Counted from the first letter of the stretch, positions 25,872 through 35,954 are shown. The stretch: 64,000 nucleotides of DNA from Oceanobacillus salinisoli (GCF_009733865.1 NZ_WOFB01000003.1:186001-250000); one strand, 5' to 3'. Notes: generated by a model from the letters alone, not told the origin. Program-made: numbers and translations.

Positions 25872-26549
25872 TTAATCTTCCCCTTCTAACCAATTGTAAT
25901 AAATGGATGTATCTCTTTTTCTAACATTGTCCTGCTTCACAGCTTGTTTATGATGAAAGTTTCTGCTTGCATTTCTAGCTTGTTCAACAGTATGAATTCC
26001 CTTTTTCTTCCATTCTCTTAGAATTCTGTCAATATATTTGAAATTTAGTTTACCCATTAACACAGACTCACGAAGCCCTGCTTTAATCAGAGAGGGTTCG
26101 ATATGATCTTCATCCAGCCAACCATTTACCATTTCAATTTCAAATGGGGATAATGGTCTGCCGAATTCCTGTTCAAATAATATAAAAATACTTCCATCTG
26201 ACGTTTTCTCTTGCTTTTCGTCATTTACATACAGCCTTTCAAAAAGTGGAGAAAGGGAATAGGATTCACTTAATTTATGCTGTTCGTTTTCTTGCTGATC
26301 AATTTTTAATATATTCTTTTGGATTAATTTGCGCAAGATTCGAGCACATTCTTTGTCATCAAGTGTCATATAGTTTGCAATTTCCTCTGGTGTAGGAAAA
26401 TCCTTGTTTTCCCGAAGAAAGTTTAACAAATGCAGCACTACCATCACTTCCTGCTCATCAAGTTCCAGTGATTTATAATTCTTTAATAATTTTACAGGAA
26501 CCGGAACCTGATCAAGAAAAATTTGTTGAAACGGAATAGATTTTGACAT
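25872..26549 (-). CDS. dnaD: DNA replication initiation protein DnaD
   Basis: Primosomal protein that remodels DNA at oriC and helps load the helicase with DnaB/DnaI. The N-terminal winged-helix oligomerisation domain (about residues 1-100, LDEQEVMVVLHLLNFLRENKDFPTPEEIA) is followed by the DnaD-like C-terminal DNA-binding domain (FEQEFGRPLSPFEIEMVNGWLDE ... IDRILREWKKKGI). Length 225 is normal. It leads the dnaD-nth pair. In B. subtilis asnS lies just upstream; here an element-F copy of about 0.7 kb separates them. Confidence 0.95.
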   Translation of the reverse strand: MSKSIPFQQIFLDQVPVPVKLLKNYKSLELDEQEVMVVLHLLNFLRENKDFPTPEEIANYMTLDDKECARILRKLIQKNILKIDQQENEQHKLSESYSLSPLFERLYVNDEKQEKTSDGSIFILFEQEFGRPLSPFEIEMVNGWLDEDHIEPSLIKAGLRESVLMGKLNFKYIDRILREWKKKGIHTVEQARNASRNFHHKQAVKQDNVRKRDTSIYYNWLEGED

Positions 26550-26614
26550 ATTGAAGCACCTCGTTCTAAGTATATCACATGATTGACGGTATGATTAGAA
26601 TACGCTCTTTACGG

Positions 26615-27309
26615 AAGCTTTGTTGCTTTTTAATATTCTCAGTAGATATAAACTGCGAACTAAATTTAGATGATGGTGGAGCTTAATCTACGCTCCGAAA
26701 ATACACTACGCGCACCTTAGCGCGACCCGTGAGCCTCCTCGTGCTGTCTCGTCTTTAGGGGTCTCACTTTGGTCACTGTTCCTGCAGGAGACTCCGTGTA
26801 TTTCCTCCGCTAGTTTGTGCTATTCAACTTTCTATCTGAAGTTGCTAATCGATGTTTGATTGGATTTCTCTAGAGTACAAAGATATCTTCTTTTTTCGAT
26901 CTAACGTTGTTCAGGTAACCTGGTGAAGTACGTATCTTTTTACTAAGGTTTCTCTTCATGTGAAAGAAAGTTTTTAAAACGTCCCTTTTATAGGATTTTA
27001 TCTATACATAAATCAGAAAACCATTACTAGCGTAGGCAGAATACGTAGACTCCTCGAAAATAAAAACCGATTTTCTTCGTGCGATGTAGAGCTGCAGACC
27101 GCGTTCCTTGTCCTGTGGGAACAGCGCGTGTCCAGACCTGAGCAGCGGTGGTTTTCCGCGAGGAGGTTGAGCCGTGCCCACGAACCGTAAGTATTCTGCC
27201 GGAGCGAATACAAGCACGCTTTCACCATTAGAACAAGCGAGAGCACCACAATAGGAATTGTTTGCTATGTCGCAGTTTATAATATTAAGTGACAAAAGCA
27301 ACAAAGCTT
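26615..27309 (+). mobile_element. Composite element F, copy with intact terminal inverted repeats
   Basis: Element of 695 bp without a real gene. Its ends are imperfect inverted repeats: AAGCTTTGTTGCTTTT (26615-26630) pairs perfectly with 27294-27309, and ATAAACTGCGA (26648-26658) with TCGCAGTTTAT (27270-27280), joined by similar AATATT sequences. Inside are module A (about 26690-26815) and an enlarged module B (about 27025-27250). This is the layout of a miniature inverted-repeat element. No flanking target duplication was established. Confidence 0.75.
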
Positions 27310-27363
27310 TTTGTGGGAAGAGTAACTCAGTGCCACTCTTTTAGAAAAATAGTCTTAGAATAT

Positions 27364-27393
27364 AAAATCCCTTGCATATGCAAGGGATTTTAT
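27364..27393 (-). terminator. Terminator of asnS
   Basis: Palindrome of AAAATCCCTTGCA and TGCAAGGGATTTT, read on the minus strand immediately after the asnS stop with T-rich 3' DNA. Confidence 0.85.
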
Positions 27394-27400
27394 ATTTGTT

Positions 27401-28693
27401 TTACGGATATAGACGATTTAATAATCTTGGGAATGGAATTGTTTCTCGAACATGCTCTACCCCAGATATCCAGGCTACCGTTCTTTCCAGGCCTAGCCCA
27501 AAGCCGGAGTGTGGGACACTGCCGTATTGTCTAAGTTCCAAATACCATTTATATGCTTCTCCTGTCAGTCCATGCTGTTCATAGCGTTCTTTCATAAGCT
27601 CCAAATCATCAATACGCTGTGATCCACCAATAATCTCTCCATATCCTTCTGGTGCAATTAAATCTGCACACAATACTACTTCAGGACGGTCCGGAGCAGG
27701 CTGCATGTAAAATGCTTTTATTTCAGCTGGATAATTTGTAATAAATACAGGCTGGTCAAAACTTTCAGCGATAGCTGTCTCATGGGGTGCACCAAAGTCC
27801 TCTCCCCATTCAATATCCGTGAATCCTTTATCTTTTAATAATGTTATTGCATCATCATAAGATATTCTAGGAAAAGGTGCCTTTACCTTTTTCAATTGAG
27901 ATGTATCTCGTTCTAAAATATCGAGCTCTAGTGTACAGTTTTCAAGTACAGATTGTACAATAAAACTAACGTAATTCTCTTGAACTTTTAAGCTTTCTTC
28001 ATGGTCGACAAAAGCCATTTCGGGCTCTATCATCCAGAATTCAATAAGATGTCTGCGGGTTTTTGATTTTTCGGCTCTAAATGTCGGTCCAAATGAGAAA
28101 ACCTTTCCTAAAGCCATTGCGGCTGCTTCCATATATAATTGACCACTCTGCGATAAATATGCTTCTTCATCAAAATATTTTGTATGAAATAATTCGGTGG
28201 TTCCTTCTGCTGATGACCCTGTGAGAATTGGCGGATCTACTTTGACGAAATCATGATCATTGAAAAACTGATACGTTGCACGAATGATTTCATTTCTTAC
28301 CTTCATGACGGCATGTTGTTTCTTGGAACGCAGCCATAAGTGGCGGTGATCCATCAAGAATTCTGTTCCGTGTTCTTTTGGTGTGATGGGATAATCGACT
28401 GCTTCCTGAATCACTTCAATGCCACTTACTTGCATTTCATAGCCAAATGGCGACCGTTTATCCTCAACAATTTTACCAGTTATATACATGGACGTTTCCT
28501 GTGTCATATTTTTCGCCGCTTGGAATGTTTCTTCTGGTACATCGCTTTTTGCAACGACACCCTGCATAAATCCTGTTCCATCACGTAACTGCAGAAATGC
28601 AATTTTGCCACTGGAACGCTTGTTTGTTAGCCATGCACCTATGGTTACTGTTTCTTCTAGATGTTTGGGTACTTGTGATATAGTTGTTTTCAT
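27401..28693 (-). CDS. asnS: Asparaginyl-tRNA synthetase
   Basis: Class IIb aminoacyl-tRNA synthetase that charges tRNA-Asn. The N-terminal OB-fold anticodon-binding domain ([26 protein letters not shown]) is followed by the class II catalytic core. Motif 2 is [22 protein letters not shown] and motif 3 is [15 protein letters not shown]. Length 430 is usual. CGGAGGTATC precedes the ATG. Only 28 bases separate it from aspB, so there is no room for a T-box leader of its own; it must be read from the aspB message. Confidence 0.97.
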   Translation of the reverse strand: MKTTISQVPKHLEETVTIGAWLTNKRSSGKIAFLQLRDGTGFMQGVVAKSDVPEETFQAAKNMTQETSMYITGKIVEDKRSPFGYEMQVSGIEVIQEAVDYPITPKEHGTEFLMDHRHLWLRSKKQHAVMKVRNEIIRATYQFFNDHDFVKVDPPILTGSSAEGTTELFHTKYFDEEAYLSQSGQLYMEAAAMALGKVFSFGPTFRAEKSKTRRHLIEFWMIEPEMAFVDHEESLKVQENYVSFIVQSVLENCTLELDILERDTSQLKKVKAPFPRISYDDAITLLKDKGFTDIEWGEDFGAPHETAIAESFDQPVFITNYPAEIKAFYMQPAPDRPEVVLCADLIAPEGYGEIIGGSQRIDDLELMKERYEQHGLTGEAYKWYLELRQYGSVPHSGFGLGLERTVAWISGVEHVRETIPFPRLLNRLYP

Positions 28694-28721
28694 AGGAAAG
28701 ATACCTCCGTCATTCTGTTAC

Positions 28722-29906
28722 TCATGATTGATGATTTATTACAAATCGTTTAATTCTATTAGCTGCTTCCATTAGGTCATCCAATGCTAATGCATAGGAA
28801 AGTCGAACATTTTCGGGAAAACCAAATCCTGCCCCAGGGACAAGTGCTACCTTTTCCTCTTCCAAAATAGCTTTCACCCAATCATCCGCATTAGAGAAAC
28901 CGTTCATAGCTACCGCTTCTTTTACGTTTGGGAAGATGTAAAATGCACCCTTAGGTTTCTTACAGGAAATTCCAGGAATATCCGTAATTAATTCATAAAA
29001 TGTATCTAACCTTTCTCCAAAAGCTCTTTTCATTTCATTCAAAGAACTCTCATCTGCCTGATATGCTGCCAATGCTGCATACTGAGCAATAGAAGTCGGA
29101 TTTGAAGTGGAATGGGATGCCAGGTTTGTCATTGCTTTAATGATATTTTTTGCACCTGCAGCATAGCCAATTCTCCATCCCGTCATTGAATGAGATTTGG
29201 AAACTCCATTGATTACGATTGTTTGTTCTTTTAATTCAGGTGATAACGAAGCAATGGGAACATGCTCATCTGAAGTATAAATCAGCTTTTCATAAATTTC
29301 ATCTGAAACAATGACAATGTTTTGTTCCAAGCAAATCTTCCCTAATGCTTTCAATTCTTCTTTACTATACATCATACCTGTTGGATTGCTTGGAGAATTA
29401 ATAATGATTGCTTTCGTTTTTGGTGTGATCGATTTTTCTAACTCTTCTGGTGTTAATTTAAATTCATTTTGCTCTAGAGCAGGAACAATGACTGGTTCTC
29501 CTCCAGCTAATTTAATTTGTTCCGGATAACTAACCCAGTATGGAGCAGGAACGATGACTTCATCTCCTTCATTTAATAAAACTTGAAATAAAGTATATAG
29601 TGCATGTTTTGCTCCAGATGTAACAATCACTTCATCTGCTGTATAAGATAATTGGTTATCCGCCTTAAATTTATTTACAATCGCCTCTTTAAGCTCTGCG
29701 ATACCACCTGCTGGAGTATATTTTGTCATTCCGTTTTTCATTGCATCCATAGCAGCTTCTAAAATATAATCCGGAGTATTAAAGTCTGGTTCTCCAGCAC
29801 CTAGTCCAATAACGTCATGACCTTGCTTTTTTAATTCTTTTGCCTTGGCTGTAATCGCTAATGTTGAAGATGGTGTTAATGTTTCTACTCTTTTGGATAA
29901 TTGCAT
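28722..29906 (-). CDS. aspB: Aspartate aminotransferase
   Basis: Pyridoxal-phosphate enzyme interconverting aspartate and oxaloacetate with glutamate/2-oxoglutarate. The 394-residue chain has the fold-type I motifs NSPSNPTGMMYS, the PLP Lys in NGVSKSHSMTGWRIGYAAG and the C-terminal FPENVRLSYALALDDL. The ATG at 29906 follows GAGGAG by nine bases; an in-frame start at 29972 would overlap ypmB and is rejected. The order ypmA-ypmB-aspB-asnS matches B. subtilis and links aspartate supply to asparaginyl-tRNA formation. Confidence 0.96.
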   Translation of the reverse strand: MQLSKRVETLTPSSTLAITAKAKELKKQGHDVIGLGAGEPDFNTPDYILEAAMDAMKNGMTKYTPAGGIAELKEAIVNKFKADNQLSYTADEVIVTSGAKHALYTLFQVLLNEGDEVIVPAPYWVSYPEQIKLAGGEPVIVPALEQNEFKLTPEELEKSITPKTKAIIINSPSNPTGMMYSKEELKALGKICLEQNIVIVSDEIYEKLIYTSDEHVPIASLSPELKEQTIVINGVSKSHSMTGWRIGYAAGAKNIIKAMTNLASHSTSNPTSIAQYAALAAYQADESSLNEMKRAFGERLDTFYELITDIPGISCKKPKGAFYIFPNVKEAVAMNGFSNADDWVKAILEEEKVALVPGAGFGFPENVRLSYALALDDLMEAANRIKRFVINHQS

Positions 29907-29922
29907 AAAAAATTTCTCCTCT

Positions 29923-30465
29923 CTAGTTAAACATTCGCTTAAATCGAAATTGTTCATACGTTGAACCATCATATATCGATAAATAATCTAATCCATATCG
30001 GTTGTCCTCATCATAGTATGTAATCTCCCATAAGATACTATCCTCGATTAAAGCAGGAGTGATTTTAACTAAGTCACAGTTTTCGCATGCTGCATTCCAT
30101 CTGCTGTAAATCTCCTCTTTTGAAATAATCTCGGAAGTATTCACTGTCGTAATGATTTTTTCAGTACCTTCTAACGGATAAAATATAATCTTTTCTTCGT
30201 TTTCTTCATTTTTGCCATAAACAACGTGATATGCTTCATCTCCGTGAAACAATTGGATATTACTCACTTCTGTGATGGATGTTTGCTTAATAATGTTTTC
30301 CTTTGTTTTATCGAAATCTGCTGTCCTGTTGTTATGAATATCCTGATATAAATAAATCCCAAACGCTATACATATGATAATAAATACCAGCAGAAACAGG
30401 ATACTTTTACGCAACCATTTACGTCCTGTAGATTGTGAATATCGCTTGTTCTTCATTTTCCTCAT
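29923..30465 (-). CDS. ypmB: YpmB-like membrane-anchored protein (DUF5590)
   Basis: Protein of about 180 residues with one N-terminal membrane helix (about 20-44, ILFLLVFIIICIAFGIYLY) and an extracytoplasmic domain of mixed alpha/beta character resembling the PepSY-like YpmB family. No catalytic motif is seen. The start is uncertain: ATG at 30465 overlaps ypmA by 47 bases and has no good site; ATG at 30456 has GAGGA too close. It sits between ypmA and aspB as in B. subtilis. Function unknown. Confidence 0.82.
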   Translation of the reverse strand: MRKMKNKRYSQSTGRKWLRKSILFLLVFIIICIAFGIYLYQDIHNNRTADFDKTKENIIKQTSITEVSNIQLFHGDEAYHVVYGKNEENEEKIIFYPLEGTEKIITTVNTSEIISKEEIYSRWNAACENCDLVKITPALIEDSILWEITYYDEDNRYGLDYLSIYDGSTYEQFRFKRMFN

Positions 30466-30592
30466 CCAATGCTAATCCAAACATTAAATCATTATCTTTT
30501 AGTGTTCGATTTAATGTATCGACAATTTTATACAGTTCTGATGAATGTTGAAGCCTAACGGTTGATAATGTTTCAATTTTATTATTATCCAT
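30419..30592 (-). CDS. ypmA: YpmA-like small protein (DUF4264)
   Basis: Protein of 57 residues matching B. subtilis YpmA: a conserved start (DNNKIETLSTVRL), SSELYKIVDTLNRTLKDNDLMFGLALDEE and the ending QAIFTIYRT. A second in-frame ATG at 30595 is three bases upstream; GGAGG is seven bases from the one chosen. It overlaps the start of ypmB. Unknown function. Confidence 0.88.
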   Translation of the reverse strand: MDNNKIETLSTVRLQHSSELYKIVDTLNRTLKDNDLMFGLALDEENEEQAIFTIYRT

Positions 30593-30793
30593 CATTTTCC
30601 CTCCAGATAAAATGCTTCTTTATTTATCAAATTTTGTTAGTCATAGTTCAATTAGATATGCAAACAATAATATTACGTTGATATTATCAAGATGAAGCAT
30701 ATTTAAAGTATACCAATTTTCACGTATCCATTGCTTTATTTTTTTATAATACAACTAAAAAATTCTTCGCCCATACCATTATAACCATATTAT

Positions 30794-30817
30794 ACTGATG
30801 CAATTAATTGCATCAGT
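30794..30817. terminator. Perfect 24-bp palindrome, terminator-like
   Basis: The 24 bases from 30794 form a perfect palindrome (arms ACTGATGCAATT and its complement), followed on the plus strand by AATTTTTTT. The T-run suits a plus-strand transcript, but the only nearby genes (dinG, ypmA) are on the minus strand. Confidence 0.6.
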
Positions 30818-30836
30818 AATTTTTTTACACACCTAA

Positions 30837-33638
30837 CTAAAACCATTCTTTTGCTTTATGCATAAGATTTTTAGTTGTGTCGTATGTAATGGGAACTTCT
30901 GGAATGGAATTGGAGAAATACTTTCCATAACGTGCTTTCATCATTCTTGCATCGCAAACAAACACAATTCCCCGATCATTGGAAGAGCGTATTAACCGGC
31001 CAAAACCTTGTTTAAAGCGAATGACAGCATTTGGAAGGGAGTATTCCATGAAGGGATTTTTCCCCTGTTCCTTTATGTAACTGGATTTCGCTTCGTAAAC
31101 TGGATGGTCTGGCGGCTGAAATGGCAGTCTTACAATCATTAAACAGGAAAGGTCATCGCCAGGAATATCCACACCTTCCCAAAAGGAGCTCGTTCCCAGG
31201 AGAATAGCTTGATCAAAGGTTTGGAAATTTTTCTTCAGTCTTGTTCTGCTCCCACTTGTAATACCTTGACCAATTAACATATATTGATCCAGCTCCATGG
31301 TATCTCTTAATAATTGATACGACTTCTTCAACATATCATACGAAGTGAATAATATTAGCATTCTTCCACTCGTAATTTCCGCCAGCGATAAGATTGCTTC
31401 ACAGGTTGCATAGATATATTCATCCATACTCCCATATTTAATATCAGGAAAATCATTTGGTACCATAAGCTGTACCTGTTCTTTATAAGAGAATGGCGAA
31501 TTTATTTTTTGTGTGACCAGTCGATCAGGTGGCAGACCTAATCTCTTCTGTATAAAGGAGAATGAATGATTCATCGTTAATGTTGCACTTGTTAGAACAA
31601 CACTGTCTTTTTTTTCAAAGAACTCCTTGGATAATAACCTCGAAACATCTGTAGGTTCACAGTAAAGGAAAACGGCGTTATTCCTTCCCTTCGTGTCAAC
31701 CTCAATCCATCTCACTTGGGGAATGTCGTCCTTTGTTAAAAATAAAGTTTCTAAACCATCAATAAACCCCTGCAAGAATTTGGCAATTCCATTTAAATCA
31801 TCTTTATCATATTTGTCCAGCAGTTCTTTTTGAGTGAGATGTTGTTCGATTACTGCCAGAATATGAATTAAATCCCTAAAATAAAATGTTAATCTTGTCG
31901 CCATTTCATTAATGACATTCCATTTTGTTGGGTCTTCCTTCTCTTCCTCATACCGATATTGGATTCTTCCTATATCACTAATTGCTTTCCCATCTTTTTG
32001 CCGATTTAGTACATAATGAAAAAGCGTTCGAAAAAAATCTTCCACTTCATATCTTGCAGAATCGAGGGTGTCATCCCATTGTTTTAAAGGAAGTTCATCA
32101 TGTAATGGATAATGAGCAATAATTTTTCCTAATGATTTGTTTTCATCAGAATGACCGACTTGATTAAGAATATACTGCATGTTCATGTAATCCATTTGTA
32201 AACCATAATGATGAGAAGCAGTCTCTTCAAAGTGATGAGCTTCATCAATTATAATTTTCCTGTAGGAAGGCAAAAATTGATAATCATTAAAAATATCCGT
32301 GCATAACAATGCATGATTGGTTATAATTATATCTGCTTGCTGTGCTCTTTTTTTCGCCTTTTGGTAATAGGATTTCGAAAACCAAGGAGAATGCGGGTCT
32401 AACATTCCTTCTGCATCTGTTGAGATTTTTTTAAAAAACAGATATCCACTGGATGGTAAATTAATTTCATCGATATCTCCTGTTTCCGTTTCGGTTAACC
32501 AAACCAGAATCATTGCTTTCGTTAATACAATATCATAATTGTCATTATGCCCCATCTCTAACTCATGAGCAAATTTTTCTAAACTGATATAATGATTCTT
32601 TCCTTTTAATAACGCTATTTTAAAAGGAAAATTGACTAGTATATTGATTAATGGAATCTCTTCATCAATAAGCTGTGACTGAAGCTGTGTGGTATATGTA
32701 CTGATAATGATTCTCTCATTCGTTTTTATTGCTTCAAAAATGGCTGGAAGTAAATAGGCTAATGACTTACCAGTACCTGTTTCAGCTTCAACTAATGCAT
32801 GCTGCTTCGCTTGAAAAGCGTCGAATATGATTTCTGACATTTCTCTTTGGCCATTTCTGCGTTCATAATTTATCTTATACTGCTCCAATGTTCCATTTTC
32901 TTCATATATATCATCTAAATATTCCCCAAAGGATTGTTCGATGGAGAAGGTTGATTTTTGTGTCTGCTCTGTCTTTTTAAAAGCTAATCCATGAAAAGTT
33001 TCGATTGTTTCATTTTCGTTAACAGAAAATGCCAAATCCTGGTGTCTTTTATATAATAGCGCATATAAATCAGATTTAAACATTTTCTCTAATTTTAATA
33101 AAGAATCAATCGTTTCAAACGGTAAAGAAAATAGTTTTTCTTTTAATCTTAATAGTACTTTTGCTGTTACATAGGCATCTGATAAAGCTCGATGCGGATC
33201 ATCATGCTCAATATGCAGGAATTCTGCTAATTGTCTAAGTTTATAGCCGGGGGATTTCGGAAATAAAATACGCGCAAGCTCAACCGTATCAATAACCGGA
33301 TTTTTTAATGGGTCCCTGCCGTTTTTTTTCAGTTCAGCATTTAAAAAACCTAAATCAAAGGGTACATTATGTGCTACAAGATAACTATTTTCAAAAATGT
33401 TTATAATTTCATCTGCTTTCTCATGAAAGAAAGGAGCATTTTTTACATCAACATCAGAAATCCCGGTTAGATTAGATATGAAAGGTGGAATGGATTTATC
33501 TGGGTTAAAAAAAGTAGATTTGGTATCTACTATTTGATCATTTTCTATTACAACAATCCCCACTTCTATAATTTTATCATCATTTACTGGTGAGTGACCT
33601 GTTGTCTCTAAATCAATGACGACATATCTATTTTCCAT
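30837..33638 (-). CDS. dinG: DinG-type 3'-5' exonuclease/helicase-like protein
   Basis: Large protein of 933 residues. The N-terminal DnaQ-like exonuclease domain (about 1-165) has DLETTG, the central HNVPFDLGF and the HRALSDAYVT motif (DEDDh type). An XPD/DinG-like superfamily 2 region follows, with Walker A ETGTGKSLAYLLP and DEAHHFEE. The Cys ligands of the iron-sulfur cluster of E. coli DinG are not obvious, as in B. subtilis DinG, which is reported to be a 3'-5' exonuclease rather than a helicase. AGGTGG precedes the ATG. panBCD, its upstream-side neighbours in B. subtilis, are absent. Confidence 0.95.
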   Translation of the reverse strand: MENRYVVIDLETTGHSPVNDDKIIEVGIVVIENDQIVDTKSTFFNPDKSIPPFISNLTGISDVDVKNAPFFHEKADEIINIFENSYLVAHNVPFDLGFLNAELKKNGRDPLKNPVIDTVELARILFPKSPGYKLRQLAEFLHIEHDDPHRALSDAYVTAKVLLRLKEKLFSLPFETIDSLLKLEKMFKSDLYALLYKRHQDLAFSVNENETIETFHGLAFKKTEQTQKSTFSIEQSFGEYLDDIYEENGTLEQYKINYERRNGQREMSEIIFDAFQAKQHALVEAETGTGKSLAYLLPAIFEAIKTNERIIISTYTTQLQSQLIDEEIPLINILVNFPFKIALLKGKNHYISLEKFAHELEMGHNDNYDIVLTKAMILVWLTETETGDIDEINLPSSGYLFFKKISTDAEGMLDPHSPWFSKSYYQKAKKRAQQADIIITNHALLCTDIFNDYQFLPSYRKIIIDEAHHFEETASHHYGLQMDYMNMQYILNQVGHSDENKSLGKIIAHYPLHDELPLKQWDDTLDSARYEVEDFFRTLFHYVLNRQKDGKAISDIGRIQYRYEEEKEDPTKWNVINEMATRLTFYFRDLIHILAVIEQHLTQKELLDKYDKDDLNGIAKFLQGFIDGLETLFLTKDDIPQVRWIEVDTKGRNNAVFLYCEPTDVSRLLSKEFFEKKDSVVLTSATLTMNHSFSFIQKRLGLPPDRLVTQKINSPFSYKEQVQLMVPNDFPDIKYGSMDEYIYATCEAILSLAEITSGRMLILFTSYDMLKKSYQLLRDTMELDQYMLIGQGITSGSRTRLKKNFQTFDQAILLGTSSFWEGVDIPGDDLSCLMIVRLPFQPPDHPVYEAKSSYIKEQGKNPFMEYSLPNAVIRFKQGFGRLIRSSNDRGIVFVCDARMMKARYGKYFSNSIPEVPITYDTTKNLMHKAKEWF

Positions 33639-33775
33639 TAAAGTCCACCTAACTTTCCAAGACTTTGAATAATCAAAAATTAATCTTCTATTCTTATTTA
33701 AGTTGCGTGAATGAACATTTTCTTATATATTTTCCATTCTTTTCTGTTTCCATAATAGCAGGAATTAAAGCAACG

Positions 33776-34759
33776 TCAACTTTTAAACCAATCTATCTCC
33801 GCGGAGTAAATCTTTGTCTTACTGCCGTCATTGGTTTCTGTCAGCAGTGCCCCATCATCACTAATTCCGAGAAAAGGAGCGCGCCAATGGTCTTTAGATG
33901 TCTTAATGGAAATTTCCTGCCCGATTTTAAATCCGTAGCTTTCCCACTTTTGTTTTATTTTCGTAAAACCATTTTCCAGATAAAAATTATACGTTTGTTC
34001 AAAAGTAACCAGAATCTCTTGAATCAAGTGATTAAGCTTCCATTCTTTATCCGTTTCCAGCCTTAATGAGGTCGCTATACCCTTCAGTTCCTCTGACAAA
34101 TCATCTTCCGTATGATTTACATTTAATCCAATTCCGATAATGACATACCATACCTGATCTTGTTCAGCCTGCATTTCCGTTAAAATGCCAGCTGCTTTCT
34201 TTTCGTTAATTAATATGTCATTAGGCCATTTTATCTGTGGCTTAATCTGTACATATGAACGAAGGACATCTGCTAAAACAGTTGCAGTTAACAAAGTTAA
34301 TTGTGGTGCTTCATGTGGCTGAATCCGTGGTCTTAGAATAAGGCTTAGCCAAATTCCCTTCCCTTTTGTAGAATGCCAGTTCCTGGTAACTCTTCCCCTT
34401 CCTTTAGTTTGTTCATCCGCTATCACAATCGTACCATGTGGTGCATCATTTCGAGCTTCGTCATGAGCAATGATTTGTGTCGATGTGACAGCTTCATAAT
34501 GCTTGATATTTTTTCCAATCCAGTTGGTTTCCAGTCCCCATTTTATCGTATTTTCACTTAACTTATCTGGAAATTCAATAATACGATATCCTTTATTTGA
34601 CTTCCCCTCTATTACATAACCGTCTTTTTTTAATTCCTTCATGTGTTTCCAAATGGCACTTCTGGATATTTGCAATTCATCTGACAAGGCTTGTCCAGAA
34701 ATATACTGATCTTTATTTTTTGCTAGTAGGTTAATTAATTTACTTCGGGTGGATTCCAT
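33776..34759 (-). CDS. birA: BirA: biotin protein ligase and biotin-operon repressor
   Basis: Attaches biotin to acetyl-CoA and pyruvate carboxylases and, with biotinyl-5'-AMP, represses biotin genes. The N-terminal winged helix (about 10-65; ISRSAIWKHMKELKKDGYVIEG) binds DNA. The central ligase has STQ, GRGRVTRNWHSTKGKGIWLSLIL (biotinyl-AMP site) and KWPNDIL with the catalytic Lys, then a C-terminal SH3-like domain. The ATG at 34759 is chosen by AAAGGAT; it overlaps the cca 3' end by 25 bases, indicating coupled translation. Confidence 0.96.
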   Translation of the reverse strand: MESTRSKLINLLAKNKDQYISGQALSDELQISRSAIWKHMKELKKDGYVIEGKSNKGYRIIEFPDKLSENTIKWGLETNWIGKNIKHYEAVTSTQIIAHDEARNDAPHGTIVIADEQTKGRGRVTRNWHSTKGKGIWLSLILRPRIQPHEAPQLTLLTATVLADVLRSYVQIKPQIKWPNDILINEKKAAGILTEMQAEQDQVWYVIIGIGLNVNHTEDDLSEELKGIATSLRLETDKEWKLNHLIQEILVTFEQTYNFYLENGFTKIKQKWESYGFKIGQEISIKTSKDHWRAPFLGISDDGALLTETNDGSKTKIYSAEIDWFKS

Positions 34760-35934
34760 TTTATCCAATCCTTTATATCTGATTTATTATTTATCAAAGT
34801 TCCTATTACTACTTCTTTTTCTATTTTTGTAAGCATGTCGTGAATCCACGGTCCTTGCTTTATGTTTGGAAACCAATGTATTAAATCATTGCCATTCACA
34901 CATAATTCCTTACGTGAATGAAGCGGTAATGCTTGATATACATCTAATATATCTTTGTTATCTATACGACCAGGATGAAAGATATTTATAATCCGGATAA
35001 ATCCATTGTAATACACCTTGTCCAGTTTATAGACTAACCATTTATCCATATTATTTGTTTGAAAATATTCAAATGCTTTTACAAGTGCTGCAGCTTCCAT
35101 TTTTTCCTGATTGGAACATTTCCATTTCTTTCCCCACTCCATAATACTTCTTTCTTTATTCAATAAGTGAAGTAATGCAATAACCTCACCAAACGAATAT
35201 AACGGTTGAATGGATTTTGGAATTTGCTCCATTAAATCAGGATCCTCAGAAAAAATAGGAAGATATTTATAGCTTCCTGAAATTTTAAGATACTGTAGTC
35301 CGTTGGTGATATATTCACCTGCAAACATTTTGGTAAATTCCTTTGTAATCCTTTCTACCGCAAGGCTTTCAATATCACTACTGATTTCCTTCATCTGCTT
35401 TAATGTCTCAGGATGAATTTGGAAACCTAGTTGGCTGGAGAATCGTAATGCTCGGAGAATGCGCAGCGGGTCTTCTTTAAATCGTTCATATCCATTTCCA
35501 ACTGTACGGATTATTTTAGCGTTAATATCTTTTTTTCCGTCAAAGAGATCGATAATATGTCCGGAAAGATCCATCGCTAAAGCATTCATTGTGAAATCGC
35601 GGCGTTCTAAATCTTTATCAATTTGATCGATAAATTTAACAGAATCTGGATGACGCTGGTCAGAGTAACCCCCTTCAACCCGGAACGTTGTAATCTCGTA
35701 AGACGTATCTTCATGAATAACTACAACCGTTCCATGCTCAATCCCGACTGGAATCACTTTTTTAAATAATTTCTGAATGATAGCCGGTGATGCAGATGTA
35801 CTAATATCCACGTCACCTATTGGTCGTTTCAATAAATAATCACGAACGCATCCACCAACAAAGTATGCTTGATGGTTATGTTTTTTGATCGTTTCTATAA
35901 TAGGTTTTGCTCTATTGAATGGCTCGGTAAGCAT
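34735..35934 (-). CDS. cca: CCA-adding tRNA nucleotidyltransferase
   Basis: Adds or repairs the 3'-terminal CCA of tRNAs. Class II nucleotidyltransferase: the head domain has GGCVRDYLL and the metal-binding GDVDISTSA (DxD), then the RRDFTMNALA motif and RILRALRFSSQLGF neck. The C-terminal half is helical. Length 399 from the ATG at 35934, where GGTGA is six bases upstream; the alternative start at 35946 has no site. It lies between bshA and birA, as in B. subtilis. A repeat-E sequence occupies its upstream gap. Confidence 0.96.
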   Translation of the reverse strand: MLTEPFNRAKPIIETIKKHNHQAYFVGGCVRDYLLKRPIGDVDISTSASPAIIQKLFKKVIPVGIEHGTVVVIHEDTSYEITTFRVEGGYSDQRHPDSVKFIDQIDKDLERRDFTMNALAMDLSGHIIDLFDGKKDINAKIIRTVGNGYERFKEDPLRILRALRFSSQLGFQIHPETLKQMKEISSDIESLAVERITKEFTKMFAGEYITNGLQYLKISGSYKYLPIFSEDPDLMEQIPKSIQPLYSFGEVIALLHLLNKERSIMEWGKKWKCSNQEKMEAAALVKAFEYFQTNNMDKWLVYKLDKVYYNGFIRIINIFHPGRIDNKDILDVYQALPLHSRKELCVNGNDLIHWFPNIKQGPWIHDMLTKIEKEVVIGTLINNKSDIKDWIKWNPPEVN

Positions 35935-35954
35935 GCAATTCACCATTTTCTAAC

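Noticed and set aside
26615-27309. Insertion sequence with transposase
   Set aside because: No frame in any copy shows a DDE, HUH or serine recombinase motif. The element must be non-autonomous if it moves.
28694-28721. T-box leader upstream of asnS
   Set aside because: Only 28 bases separate asnS from aspB, far too short for a T-box.
33665-34066. Plus-strand open frame of 133 codons opposite birA
   Set aside because: It lies over birA coding sequence and has no homology or ribosome site.
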